Assembly: GCA_044866075.1 (NCBI GenBank)
Contig: JBIOTQ010000142.1
Span: 1-32,705 of the forward strand
Direction of reading: 5' to 3'
DNA length: 32,705 bases
DNA from: JBASRP01 sp044866075
GTDB lineage: Bacteria > Actinomycetota > AC-67
In this document: positions 15,419 through 23,089 of the stretch, piece by piece
How positions within the stretch are numbered: position 1 is the stretch's first letter
Layout of the letters: each line of letters starts with the position of its first letter
Program-made: the position numbers and the translations under genes
The notes under the pieces: generated by a model
Told to the model about the DNA's origin: nothing
The model's database searches: none
The model's input: only the letters and a program-made list of their open reading frames with translations

Positions 15419-16540
15419 ATGGATCGACTCGCCGAGCTCCGCGCGCGAACGCCGTCGATGGTCGAGCATCTGCGCGCCAGCGTCGAGGCGGAATCCTTCT
15501 CCGTCGACGTCGACGGCGCCGCGCGATGCGCGGAGGTGATCGCCAGCTTCGGGAGCGAGCTCCTCGGCACGAAACCCGACTTCGTCCGCGTCGACGGACA
15601 CACGCACCTCCTATGGCGTGTAGGGCCGCGCGGTCGCGTGTTGCTGATCGGCCACCTCGACACCGTCTGGCCGCCCGGGACGAGCGAGCGCTGGCCGTTC
15701 ACGATCGACGGTGATCGCGCGACGGGACCCGGCGTCTTCGACATGAAGTCCGGGATCGTCCAGGGACTGCACGCGCTCACGACCGTCGCCGCCCTCGACG
15801 ACGTCGCGCTGCTTTTGACGTCGGACGAGGAGATCGGATCGCCGTCGTCGGCTGCATTGATCAAGGAGCTCGCCGCGGAAGCGGACGCCGCGTTGATCCT
15901 GGAGCCGAGCACCGACGGCGCGCTCAAGACCGCGCGCAAAGGCGTGTCGGTGTACTCGATCGAGATCATGGGGCGGGCAGCGCACGCCGGCCTGGAACCG
16001 GAGAAGGGCGCCAATGCGCTCATCGAGCTGGCGCACCAGGTTCTTGCGCTCGAGCGGATCCAGGATCGCGACGCGGGAACCACGGTCACGCCGACGGTCG
16101 GCACCGCCGGCTCGGCGGCGAACGTCGTCCCGGCGCGCGCGACGATCAAGGTCGACGTTCGCGTCGCCACGATCGACGAGCAGCAGCGCGTCGCCGGAGC
16201 GATGCGCGCACTCGTGGCTCACACATCCGGGACGACCGTTCGCGTCGACGGCGACGAAAACCGGCCGCCGATGGAAGAGGCGTCGGCGGCGGGCCTCTTC
16301 GCGCGCGCGGAGGCCATCGCGGCCGGTCTCGGCATCGCCGGGCTGCGCGGCGTCGCGGTCGGCGGCGGGTCCGACGGCAACTTCACGGCCGCCGCCGGAT
16401 GTCCGACGCTCGACGGCCTGGGCGGGGTCGGCGCCGGGGCGCACGCCGAGGGCGAGTACGTGCAGATCTCGGAGATGGCGCCGCGTGCGGCGCTCCTCGG
16501 CGGGCTCGTCGAGGAGCTCCTGAGGGAGGGTCGCGGTTGA
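15419..16540 (+). CDS. M20 family metallopeptidase (carboxypeptidase G2-like; candidate N-succinyl-amino acid desuccinylase)
   Basis: This is a 373-residue di-zinc hydrolase of the M20/ArgE/DapE/CPG2 group. Metal and catalytic positions are visible: H79 and D81 in GHLDTVW, bridging D108 in GVFDMKSG, general base E137 with E138 in TSDEEIGS, E162 in ILEPS and H342 in GAHAEGEY. The dimerisation domain between them carries the usual HAG motif (H189). There is no signal peptide, so it acts in the cytosol. The family hydrolyses N-acyl amino acids or C-terminal glutamate. In this setting, beside a GNAT, an NSAR-type racemase and a D-aminoacylase, removal of a succinyl or acyl group from an N-acyl-L-amino acid is the most economical reading. 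The stop overlaps the TTG start of the PucR regulator. Confidence 0.9.
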   Translation: MDRLAELRARTPSMVEHLRASVEAESFSVDVDGAARCAEVIASFGSELLGTKPDFVRVDGHTHLLWRVGPRGRVLLIGHLDTVWPPGTSERWPFTIDGDRATGPGVFDMKSGIVQGLHALTTVAALDDVALLLTSDEEIGSPSSAALIKELAAEADAALILEPSTDGALKTARKGVSVYSIEIMGRAAHAGLEPEKGANALIELAHQVLALERIQDRDAGTTVTPTVGTAGSAANVVPARATIKVDVRVATIDEQQRVAGAMRALVAHTSGTTVRVDGDENRPPMEEASAAGLFARAEAIAAGLGIAGLRGVAVGGGSDGNFTAAAGCPTLDGLGGVGAGAHAEGEYVQISEMAPRAALLGGLVEELLREGRG

Positions 16541-18267
16541 GCCGCGCGCCGCCGCGCGTCAAGCGCTCGCCGCAGCCGAAGCCTGCACCGCGGCCGAAGC
16601 CGGGGCGGCGGAGCCGCGCGACGGTGCCCGCCAAGCCCGTCGACGCGGAGCGTCCGTCGCTTCGGCAGGTGCTCGACAACCTGGGTCCGAGTGTGGCCGA
16701 GATCATCACCGCACCGAAGGGTCTCGACGTCCTCGTCGGCGAGCCCGTCATCTTCGATCCCATCGAGCGCTCGGCGATCGATCGCGATTCGATCGTCCTC
16801 GCCGTCGGGACCCCGGCCGAAGGGCAGGGCGCGCGGCGCCTCGTCACCGACGCGGCGGCGGCCGGCGCTGCGGGCGTGGTCTTCAAGCTGCACGATCAGC
16901 CGCCGGGCGTCGCGCAGGACGCGGAGTCGGCCGGACTGACGCTGTTGGCGATTCCCGACGAGATGAGCTGGGCGCATCTCTATTCGTTGCTGACGCGCGC
17001 GACACAGTTCCACGACGACCGGTCGACGATCCCCGGGATCGCCGGCGTCCCGATGGGCGACCTCTTCGCGCTGGCGAACGCGATCGCGGCGATGGTCGGG
17101 GGGGCGGTGACGATCGAGGACAACAAAGCGCGCGTCCTCGCCTACTCGACGATCGAAGGGCAGGACATCGACGAGCCGCGGCAGCGCTCGATCCTCGGAC
17201 GACAGGTGCCCGACACGCCCGGCGTGCGCGCCGTCTACCGCACGCTCTGGAGCGACGACCGCGTCGTGCGCTTCGAAACGGTCGAGGGTTTGCAAGCATT
17301 TCCGCGGCTGGCCGTCCCGATCCGTGTCGCCGGGGAGGCCCTGGGCTCGATCTGGGTCATCGAAGGCAGCACGGCGCTGGGTCCCGAGTCCGAACGCGCG
17401 CTCTCAGAAGCGGCGCGCGTCGCGGCGCTGCACATGATCCACGTCCGTTCGTCGCGGGACATCGAGCGGCGGATGCGCGGCGATCTGTTGCGGTCTCTCC
17501 TGGAAGGGCGCGGCGCGCCGACGTCCGTCGTCGCGCGCCTGGGGATCGATCCGCGCGTCGCGCTGGTCGTCATCGCGTTCGAGCTGGTTCCGACGGAGCC
17601 GCTCCAGGAGGATCTCTATCGGGAGCGCCTCGTGGACCTCGTCGCGCTCTACTGCGAGGCCTTCCGGCGGCGCGCGGCGTGCGTCTCGATCGGGCGTACG
17701 GTCTACGCGCTGCTTCCGGTGCCGGCCTCGATGACCGACGACCGGATCGAGGCCCTCGCCAACGAGATCGTCGAGCACGCCGAATCGACCTTGCGCACGC
17801 CGTTACTGGCCGCCATCGGATCCACCGTCGCGAGCGCGCACCTCGTTCCCCAAGCCCGCGCGGAAGCCGACCGCGTCCTTCGCGTCCTCGCCACGGATCC
17901 CGGCGCGCGCAAACTGGCGAAGATCTCCGACGTCGGGAGCCGCGCGATCCTGCTCGAACTGCACGAGGTCGCGCGCGAGCATCCGGATATCACACGCGGG
18001 CGCGTGCAGGCCGTCGTCGCGCACGACGCCAAGCACGGGACCGACTACGTGAAGACGCTGCAGGCCTACCTCGATGCGTTCGGCGACATCCGCACCGCGG
18101 CGCATCAGATCGATGTCCATCCCAATACGTTTCGCTACCGTTTGCGTCGGCTCGCGGAGCTTTTCGACGTCAAGTTCGACGACGCCGACGATCGGCTCGT
18201 GATGGGTCTCCAACTCCGGCTGCTGCAGCTTTCGACGGGGGGCGGCCCCGGAGAGCCGGCCGGGTAG
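16537..18267 (+). CDS. PucR/CdaR family transcriptional regulator
   Basis: The protein has 576 residues: a basic Pro/Arg-rich N-terminus, a PucR N-terminal domain (about 36-160, beginning SLRQVLDNLG), a GAF-like middle region and the C-terminal helix-turn-helix of the CdaR/PucR type (DIRTAAHQIDVHPNTFRYRL region, about 517-543). The TTG start is chosen because GGGAGGG lies 6 nt upstream and TTGA overlaps the stop of the M20 gene, giving translational coupling; longer frames upstream lie inside the M20 gene. PucR family members usually activate catabolic genes for purines, amino acids or GABA. Its location inside the N-acyl amino acid gene set makes it the probable local regulator, responding to an unknown metabolite. 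Confidence 0.92.
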   Translation: MSRAPPRVKRSPQPKPAPRPKPGRRSRATVPAKPVDAERPSLRQVLDNLGPSVAEIITAPKGLDVLVGEPVIFDPIERSAIDRDSIVLAVGTPAEGQGARRLVTDAAAAGAAGVVFKLHDQPPGVAQDAESAGLTLLAIPDEMSWAHLYSLLTRATQFHDDRSTIPGIAGVPMGDLFALANAIAAMVGGAVTIEDNKARVLAYSTIEGQDIDEPRQRSILGRQVPDTPGVRAVYRTLWSDDRVVRFETVEGLQAFPRLAVPIRVAGEALGSIWVIEGSTALGPESERALSEAARVAALHMIHVRSSRDIERRMRGDLLRSLLEGRGAPTSVVARLGIDPRVALVVIAFELVPTEPLQEDLYRERLVDLVALYCEAFRRRAACVSIGRTVYALLPVPASMTDDRIEALANEIVEHAESTLRTPLLAAIGSTVASAHLVPQARAEADRVLRVLATDPGARKLAKISDVGSRAILLELHEVAREHPDITRGRVQAVVAHDAKHGTDYVKTLQAYLDAFGDIRTAAHQIDVHPNTFRYRLRRLAELFDVKFDDADDRLVMGLQLRLLQLSTGGGPGEPAG

Positions 18268-18354
18268 GGCGGTTGGACGAGACGACAACCAGACGGGCGC
18301 CTTTTCATGGCGGCACATCAAGCCCGGCCCCGACCGCGATGACACAGTGAACAC

Positions 18355-19245
18355 ATGAGCATCGACGTGACCAGGCTCGGCGTCGCGGCCCAGGCCGCGG
18401 CGGCGGCCGCGACGGCGGCCCGGTCCGCGGAGCTCGCCATCAGCGAGGTCGACGACCTCGCTTCGCTGGCCGAGATCGCTCGTCTGTTCGACGTCGTGTG
18501 GTCCAACCCGGGTGAGGCCCCGATGATCTCCGCATCGACGCTGAAGGCGCTCGCGCACGCCGGGAACTACATCTCCGCCGCGTTCCACGACAACGACATC
18601 GTGGGCGGGCTCATCGGCTTCCTGGGGTTCCACGACGGCGAGTTGCAGCTCCACTCACACATCCTCGGCGTGTCGCCCGCGCTGCAGGGGCGCCATATCG
18701 GTTTCGCGTTGAAGCAGCATCAGCGCGCGTGGGCGCTGGAGCACGATATCCGCACCGTGACGTGGACCTTCGATGCGCTGGTGCGGCGGAACGCCTTCTT
18801 CAACCTGACGAAACTCGGCGCGACCGTCACCGCCTACTACGAGAATTTCTACGGCGACATGCCCGACGCGATCAACGCCGGCCACGAGAGCGATCGCGTG
18901 CTCGTCCACTGGGCGCTCGATTCGGACCCGGTCGTGCGCGCGAGCGATGGAGCGACGCGAGAGCCCGACCTCGACGCGCTGAACGAGGACGGCGCGACCG
19001 CGATCCTGTACGCGGGCAAGGACGAGGACCCGGTGATGACGAACGGGACCGCGCGGGACACCCTCCTCGTGCAGGTTCCCGACGACATCGTCGCGATCCG
19101 CGAGGCCAGGCCCGATCTCGCCCGCCGTTGGCGCCGCATGACGCGCGAGACGCTCGGGGTCGCGCTCGCGAAGGGCTTCGTGGCGCAAGGGATGACCCGG
19201 TCGGGCTGGTACGTCCTCTCGCAAAGCGGAAGGCCGGCCGGATGA
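18355..19245 (+). CDS. GNAT superfamily N-acyltransferase (COG3375-like; candidate D-amino acid N-succinyltransferase)
   Basis: This 296-residue protein resembles the COG3375 group of predicted GNAT enzymes. The N-terminal segment is Ala-rich. The GNAT core covers about residues 27-160, with the acyl-CoA binding turn in HSHILGVSPALQGRHIGFALK (about 100-120, Q-x-x-H-I-G) followed by the motif TWTFDALVRRNAFFNLTKLGA. The C-terminal extension of about 130 residues is typical of that group. In the known NSAR gene sets of Gram-positive bacteria a GNAT of this kind transfers succinyl from succinyl-CoA to D-amino acids. The gene follows pucR by 87 nt. The NSAR-like and M20 genes close by support this role, but the acyl donor is not proven by sequence. 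Confidence 0.85.
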   Translation: MSIDVTRLGVAAQAAAAAATAARSAELAISEVDDLASLAEIARLFDVVWSNPGEAPMISASTLKALAHAGNYISAAFHDNDIVGGLIGFLGFHDGELQLHSHILGVSPALQGRHIGFALKQHQRAWALEHDIRTVTWTFDALVRRNAFFNLTKLGATVTAYYENFYGDMPDAINAGHESDRVLVHWALDSDPVVRASDGATREPDLDALNEDGATAILYAGKDEDPVMTNGTARDTLLVQVPDDIVAIREARPDLARRWRRMTRETLGVALAKGFVAQGMTRSGWYVLSQSGRPAG

Positions 19246-19664
19246 GGTTGCTGCGTTCGACGTCGTTGTCTACCGTCGATCCCGTGACGGCAGCGCCCGG
19301 GGTCGAGCCCGAGTCCTCCTCCGTCGGCGCGCGCGCGCCGTCTGCCCGGCGGGGACGGGTCGCCGGCTGGCTCGCTCCCACCTCCGCGGTGCCCGTCTAC
19401 GCGGGCATCGGGCTGATCGTCGCCGGATTCGGTCTCCTCGCCTTCACGTGGAGCAAGGTCGCCGGCACGCTCCTCGTCGCTCTCCAGCTCCCGTACCTGA
19501 TCTCGGGCGGCTTCACAGGACTCGGACTCGTCGTCATCGGCGTCCTCGTGATCTACATCGGCGCGAAGAGGCGCGACGCGTGGCAGCGCGACAGGAGACT
19601 CGAGGAACTCACCGCGCTGCTCGGCGGCGACCAGAACAGCCCATGCGACGACGCCTCAGACTGA
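19242..19664 (+). CDS. small two-helix membrane protein, paralogue of the 14957-15301 product
   Basis: The frame encodes up to 140 residues. A polar N-terminus rich in Ser, Ala and Arg precedes two hydrophobic segments (about residues 48-66 and 80-104) and a charged tail RRDAWQRDRRLEELTALL. It is a paralogue of the 114-residue membrane protein at 14957-15301. There are two plausible starts. ATG 19242 overlaps the stop of the GNAT gene (ATGA). GTG 19284 sits 7 nt after a TACCGT -10 that has a TTGCTG -35 17 bp upstream, giving a 126-residue protein. Both keep the membrane segments. The 3' end overlaps the convergent D-aminoacylase gene by 9 bp. Function is unknown. Confidence 0.7.
   Translation: MRLLRSTSLSTVDPVTAAPGVEPESSSVGARAPSARRGRVAGWLAPTSAVPVYAGIGLIVAGFGLLAFTWSKVAGTLLVALQLPYLISGGFTGLGLVVIGVLVIYIGAKRRDAWQRDRRLEELTALLGGDQNSPCDDASD
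19248..19276 (+). promoter_or_regulatory. promoter for the small membrane protein gene
   Basis: TTGCTG (19248-19253), a 17-bp spacer and TACCGT (19271-19276) are followed 7 nt later by an in-frame GTG at 19284. The geometry is the same as the arsR promoter at 22444-22472 and points to a leaderless transcript from GTG 19284. Confidence 0.5.
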
Positions 19665-21221
19665 GCCCGGGCGAAGCACCCGCCCGCGCCGTCCGCCGGT
19701 GAACTCGCCGCCGTCCACGACGACGCTACCCGCGAGCAGAACGCATACGACGCCGGTCGGCTTCCGGTCGGGAACCTCGTAGGTCCCATCGTGGCCGACG
19801 GTGTGCGGATCGAAGACGCAAACGTCGGCGACGGCGCCCGGTCCGAGCCAGCCGCGTCCCGTCAAACCGAACTGCGCGGCGGTCGACGACGTCATCTTGC
19901 GGATCGCCTCGGGCCAGGACACGACGCCGAGCTCGCGAACGTACCGGCCGAGGAAACGCGGGAAGCACCCCCAGGTGCGCGGATGATCCATACCGTACGG
20001 CATGCCGTTGTCCGACCCGACACTGATCAGTGGGTCCTGCATGATCGTGCGAACGTCGTCCTCGTCCATCAGCGTGATCACCATCATCGACGCCGGATCG
20101 GCATCCACGAGCCCGACCACCGTGTCCCACGGGTCGCGGTCGCCGGCGATCGCCGCAACGGTCTTACCGACGGCCGATGCATCGGTATGTCGCACGACGC
20201 GGATCCCGTCGGGGTCTGTCTGTCCCCACAGACCGGCCATCTCGTCGCCGCCTGCTTCGGCGCGCTTCCGTAGGCGCGCGACCTCCTCGGGATCACGGAG
20301 GCGCTGCCGGAACGCCGCGATGCCGCCCTCGCGCGCCTCGGCCGGGAACACAGCGTTCAAGAACGTTCCTCCGGCGAGGTACGGATACTGGTCGCCGCGG
20401 ATGTCGATCCCCTCGAGGCGCGCCGCGCGCAGCTTCTCGATGAGAACCTTCGACTTGCCGTGGCTCCCCCGGCCCGCGGCTTTGCAGTGGGAGATCTGCA
20501 CGCGCACGGCGGCGCGGCGGCCGATCTCGATCGCCTCGTCCAGCGCAGCCTCCAGCGCGGCCCCTTCGTCGCGCATGTGCGTCGTGTACGGGCGCCCCCA
20601 GCGATGCGCCACCGTCGCCAGCGCCACGACCTCTTCCCAGTCCGAGTAGGTCCCGGGGATGTAGATCAGACCCGTCGACAAACCGACGGCCCCGTCCGCG
20701 AACGCGCGATCGGTGAGGCGGAGCATCTCCTCGAGCGCGCCGGGACGCAGCGCCGTCTCGACGCCGTTGGCGCTGAGGCGGAGCGTGTTGTGTCCGACCA
20801 GCGCGGCGACGTGATTGGTCGGGACGGCGGCCTCGATCCGGTCGAGGTAGTCGCCGAACGACCCCGGGCGGATCTCCTCGCCGGCGGCGAGGTCGCCGAA
20901 CGAGACGTTCGCCTCCGAGACGGACTCCTCCGTCAGCGGCGCGAACGAGTACCCGCAGTTGCCGACGATCTCGGTCGTAACCCCTTGCAGGAGCTTGAAT
21001 GGTTGCGGGTCGGGCATCAGCGGGACCATGTCCGAATGCGCGTGGGGATCGATGAACCCCGGCGCGACCGCCAGGCCGTCGCAGTCGATCACACGCCGCG
21101 CGGCTCCGAGATCGCGGCCCACCGCAACGACGCGGTCGCCCTCCACCGCGACATCCGCCGTGCGGGGCTCGTTCCCGAGCCCGTCGTGGACGTGGCCGCC
21201 GCGCAGGAGAAGATCGATCAT
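19656..21221 (-). CDS. N-acyl-D-amino-acid deacylase (D-aminoacylase family amidohydrolase)
   Basis: This is a 521-residue cytosolic amidohydrolase that cleaves N-acyl-D-amino acids to the free D-amino acid and a carboxylate. Family metal ligands are visible: H60-x-H62 with D64 in DPHAHSDM, the characteristic Cys89 in GNCGYS, H215 in THMRDEG, H245 in SHCKAAG and D404 in GSDNGMP. A small beta-sandwich domain is formed by the N-terminal 50 and C-terminal 60 residues. Length is close to known D-aminoacylases and D-glutamate deacylases. ATG 21221 overlaps the stop of the NSAR-type gene (ATGA), so the two are translated as a coupled pair. The acyl group accepted (acetyl, formyl, succinyl) cannot be told. 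A more distant dihydroorotase-like role is unlikely given the Cys ligand and the context. Confidence 0.92.
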   Translation of the reverse strand: MIDLLLRGGHVHDGLGNEPRTADVAVEGDRVVAVGRDLGAARRVIDCDGLAVAPGFIDPHAHSDMVPLMPDPQPFKLLQGVTTEIVGNCGYSFAPLTEESVSEANVSFGDLAAGEEIRPGSFGDYLDRIEAAVPTNHVAALVGHNTLRLSANGVETALRPGALEEMLRLTDRAFADGAVGLSTGLIYIPGTYSDWEEVVALATVAHRWGRPYTTHMRDEGAALEAALDEAIEIGRRAAVRVQISHCKAAGRGSHGKSKVLIEKLRAARLEGIDIRGDQYPYLAGGTFLNAVFPAEAREGGIAAFRQRLRDPEEVARLRKRAEAGGDEMAGLWGQTDPDGIRVVRHTDASAVGKTVAAIAGDRDPWDTVVGLVDADPASMMVITLMDEDDVRTIMQDPLISVGSDNGMPYGMDHPRTWGCFPRFLGRYVRELGVVSWPEAIRKMTSSTAAQFGLTGRGWLGPGAVADVCVFDPHTVGHDGTYEVPDRKPTGVVCVLLAGSVVVDGGEFTGGRRGRVLRPGSV

Positions 21222-22324
21222 TCGGGGCGGAGGAGCTCGACCGATGTCGTGACGTCGTCGAGCACGTCGGGCAACGGTGTGACGCCGAGCCCCGGCCCCT
21301 CGGGCACCCGCAGGCGGCCGTCCTCGAGGACGAACGGCTCGGTGATGTCGCGGTGGAAGTATCGGTCGGAGGCGCTGGTGTCGCCGGGCAGCGTGAAGTT
21401 GGGCAGCGCGGCGAGCGCGACGTTCGCCGCCCGTCCGAGACCCGTCTCCAGCATGCCGCCGCACCACACCGGAACCCCGTGCGCGGCGCACACGTCGTGG
21501 ATCCTCCGCGCCTCGAGGTACCCGCCGACGCGGCCGGCCTTGATGTTGACGATCGCGCACGCGCCGAGCGCGATCGCGTCGGCCGCAGCGCGCGCGGAGG
21601 TGATCGACTCGTCGAGACACACCGGCGTCTTCAGCTGTTTCGCGAGCTCGGCGTGCGCGAGGACCTCATCTTCGGGGAGGGGCTGTTCGATCAATAGGAG
21701 CTCGAACGCGTCCAGCTTCGCGAGGTGCCGCGCGTCGGCGAGCGTGTACGCCGTGTTGGCATCGACTTGCAAAGGCACATCCGGGAAGCGCTCGCGCGTC
21801 GCGCCGACCGGTTCGACGTCCCAGCCCGGCTCGATCTTCAGCTTGATCCGACGGTATCCCTCGTCGATGTGCTTCGCGACGGTGTCGAGCAACGCGGGGA
21901 TCGTGTCGTGGATCCCCACCGACACGCCGCAGTCGACCGCGCCTCGCACCGCCCCGAGGTGACGCGCCAGCGCGACGTCCTGCGCCCGAAGCTCCGCGTC
22001 GAGGAGCGCCATCTCGATGGCCGCTTTCGCCATCTGGTGCCCCTTCACCGGCGCCAGGAGCTCGGCCACAGCGCTCGCACCGACGTCGGTCGCGCCAAAG
22101 ATGCGCGGCAACAGATGCGTCCGGATGACGTCCTGCGCGCCGTCGACGTATTCCGGTGAGTAGATGGGTTCCTGGAGAGCGACGCACTCGCCCCATCCCT
22201 CGGCGTCCGGCGTGATCGCGCGCACCAAAAGGACGTCGCGCTCGTGCTCCACACCGAACGACGTCCGGAACGGGGCGACGAGCGGCATGCGGAGGCGGCG
22301 GAGCTCGACTGCATCGATCTTCAT
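21218..22324 (-). CDS. enolase-superfamily racemase, N-succinylamino acid racemase/o-succinylbenzoate synthase type
   Basis: The protein has 368 residues with the muconate-lactonizing-enzyme-like layout: a capping domain (1-125) and an (alpha/beta)7-beta barrel. Catalytic K161-x-K163, metal ligands D188, E213 and D238, and the opposite base K262 (NIKAGRVGG) are all present. The GGMLETGLGR loop (289-298) is typical of the NSAR/OSBS branch. Both the total length and the catalytic positions fall within about one residue of the well-studied Amycolatopsis NSAR/OSBS. Proteins of this branch racemise N-succinyl (or N-acyl) amino acids, make o-succinylbenzoate for menaquinone, or do both. No other men gene is in the window, while an N-acyl-D-amino-acid deacylase is translationally coupled downstream, so racemase is favoured. 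menC would be the symbol if it acts in menaquinone synthesis. It is divergent from the arsR-type gene. Confidence 0.9.
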   Translation of the reverse strand: MKIDAVELRRLRMPLVAPFRTSFGVEHERDVLLVRAITPDAEGWGECVALQEPIYSPEYVDGAQDVIRTHLLPRIFGATDVGASAVAELLAPVKGHQMAKAAIEMALLDAELRAQDVALARHLGAVRGAVDCGVSVGIHDTIPALLDTVAKHIDEGYRRIKLKIEPGWDVEPVGATRERFPDVPLQVDANTAYTLADARHLAKLDAFELLLIEQPLPEDEVLAHAELAKQLKTPVCLDESITSARAAADAIALGACAIVNIKAGRVGGYLEARRIHDVCAAHGVPVWCGGMLETGLGRAANVALAALPNFTLPGDTSASDRYFHRDITEPFVLEDGRLRVPEGPGLGVTPLPDVLDDVTTSVELLRPE

Positions 22325-22424
22325 GGGCGAAGCTCATCTTCCCACCGCGGCCCCGCCGACGCCCGGTTCCTCAATACAAGCCCTGACGTGCTGCTTTGGC
22401 GCGACGGCCAAGAAGTCGTCAACT

Positions 22425-22440
22425 TTCAATGATATTTGAA
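22425..22440. promoter_or_regulatory. upstream ArsR-type operator half-site pair
   Basis: TTCAA and TTGAA are separated by 6 bp, exactly the core arrangement of the larger palindrome at 22458-22479. The centres are 36 bp apart. It lies just upstream of the -35 of the regulator gene and is a likely second binding site. Confidence 0.5.
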
Positions 22441-22443
22441 CGA

Positions 22444-22472
22444 TTGACAGCTCTTGAGCGTTCAACTAGAGT
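22444..22472 (+). promoter_or_regulatory. promoter of the ArsR-type regulator/ABC exporter operon
   Basis: A consensus TTGACA (22444-22449), a 17-bp spacer and TAGAGT (22467-22472) are followed 7 nt later by GTG 22480. This is the best promoter in the window and predicts a leaderless mRNA. The -10 box lies inside the palindrome at 22458-22479. Confidence 0.75.
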
Positions 22473-22479
22473 TGAACGC
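22458..22479. promoter_or_regulatory. operator palindrome over the -10 box
   Basis: The arm GCGTTCAACT and its exact reverse complement flank a two-base AG centre, giving a 10-bp perfect inverted repeat. It covers the -10 box and ends right before the start codon, so a bound dimer would block transcription. Autorepression by the ArsR-type protein is inferred. Confidence 0.7.
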
Positions 22480-23088
22480 GTGAACCGCCGAGTCGCCGCC
22501 CAGGTGAAGCCCGAGGTCGAGAACTTCGTCGTCAAGGACGCGGCCGCCCTCAAGGCGCTCGCCGACCCGATGCGCATGCAGATCCTGTTGGAACTCGCGG
22601 AAGAGCCGAAGACCGTGAAGCAGGTCTCCGCCGCACTCGAGATGGGACCGACGCGGCTCTACTACCACTTCAAGATCCTCGAGCGCGCCGGACTCATCCG
22701 CGTGACAGGGCGACGCATGGTGTCGGGGATCGAGGAACGGACCTACGCGGCGACGGCCGAAAGCTGGACCTCGGAGCCGGGGGTCATGTCTCCCTCCGAG
22801 GAAAGCGAGATCATCGACGCACTCGTCGAGGTCGTACGTGCCGAACTCGAATTGGCCGTCGGCGCGCGTGGAGAAACGGAACTCGGTGCCCTCGGCTCGA
22901 CCGTTCCCTCGCTCGTACTCACGCGACTCGCCCTGAGCGAGGACGACGTCGCGGAGGTCCAGCGGCGGCTCGAAAGCATCATGGCCGACTTCGGAGAAAC
23001 CGGGAAGGCGCCGAAGGGCAAGCGCATCTACCACGCGCTGCTCGAGATGCATCTCACGCCGTCCGAACTGCACAACCAGGCCTCGTGA
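22480..23088 (+). CDS. ArsR-type winged-helix transcriptional regulator
   Basis: The 202-residue protein has a winged helix-turn-helix in its first half: ALADPMRMQILLELAEEPKTVKQVSAALEMGPTRLYYHFKILERAGLI, about residues 27-75, followed by the wing. This matches ArsR/HTH_20-like regulators fused to a helical C-terminal domain of about 110 residues. There is no CxC metal motif, so metal sensing is unlikely. The GTG start at 22480 is set by the consensus promoter 7 nt before it; frames starting earlier (ATG 22432 and upstream) run through the promoter. The gene is 1 nt from the ABC ATPase gene, so it probably represses its own exporter operon. Confidence 0.88.
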   Translation: MNRRVAAQVKPEVENFVVKDAAALKALADPMRMQILLELAEEPKTVKQVSAALEMGPTRLYYHFKILERAGLIRVTGRRMVSGIEERTYAATAESWTSEPGVMSPSEESEIIDALVEVVRAELELAVGARGETELGALGSTVPSLVLTRLALSEDDVAEVQRRLESIMADFGETGKAPKGKRIYHALLEMHLTPSELHNQAS

Positions 23089-23089
23089 G

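Noticed and set aside
18268..18354. Possible terminator after pucR (GGTTG, 10-nt loop, CAACC at 18271-18290)
   Set aside because: The stem is only five pairs with a long loop, and the following T-run is four bases and 20 nt away.
22396..22479. Earlier starts for the ArsR-type regulator, including ATG 22432
   Set aside because: They would translate through the consensus promoter and operator. GTG 22480 is 7 nt after the -10 box and directly precedes the conserved part.
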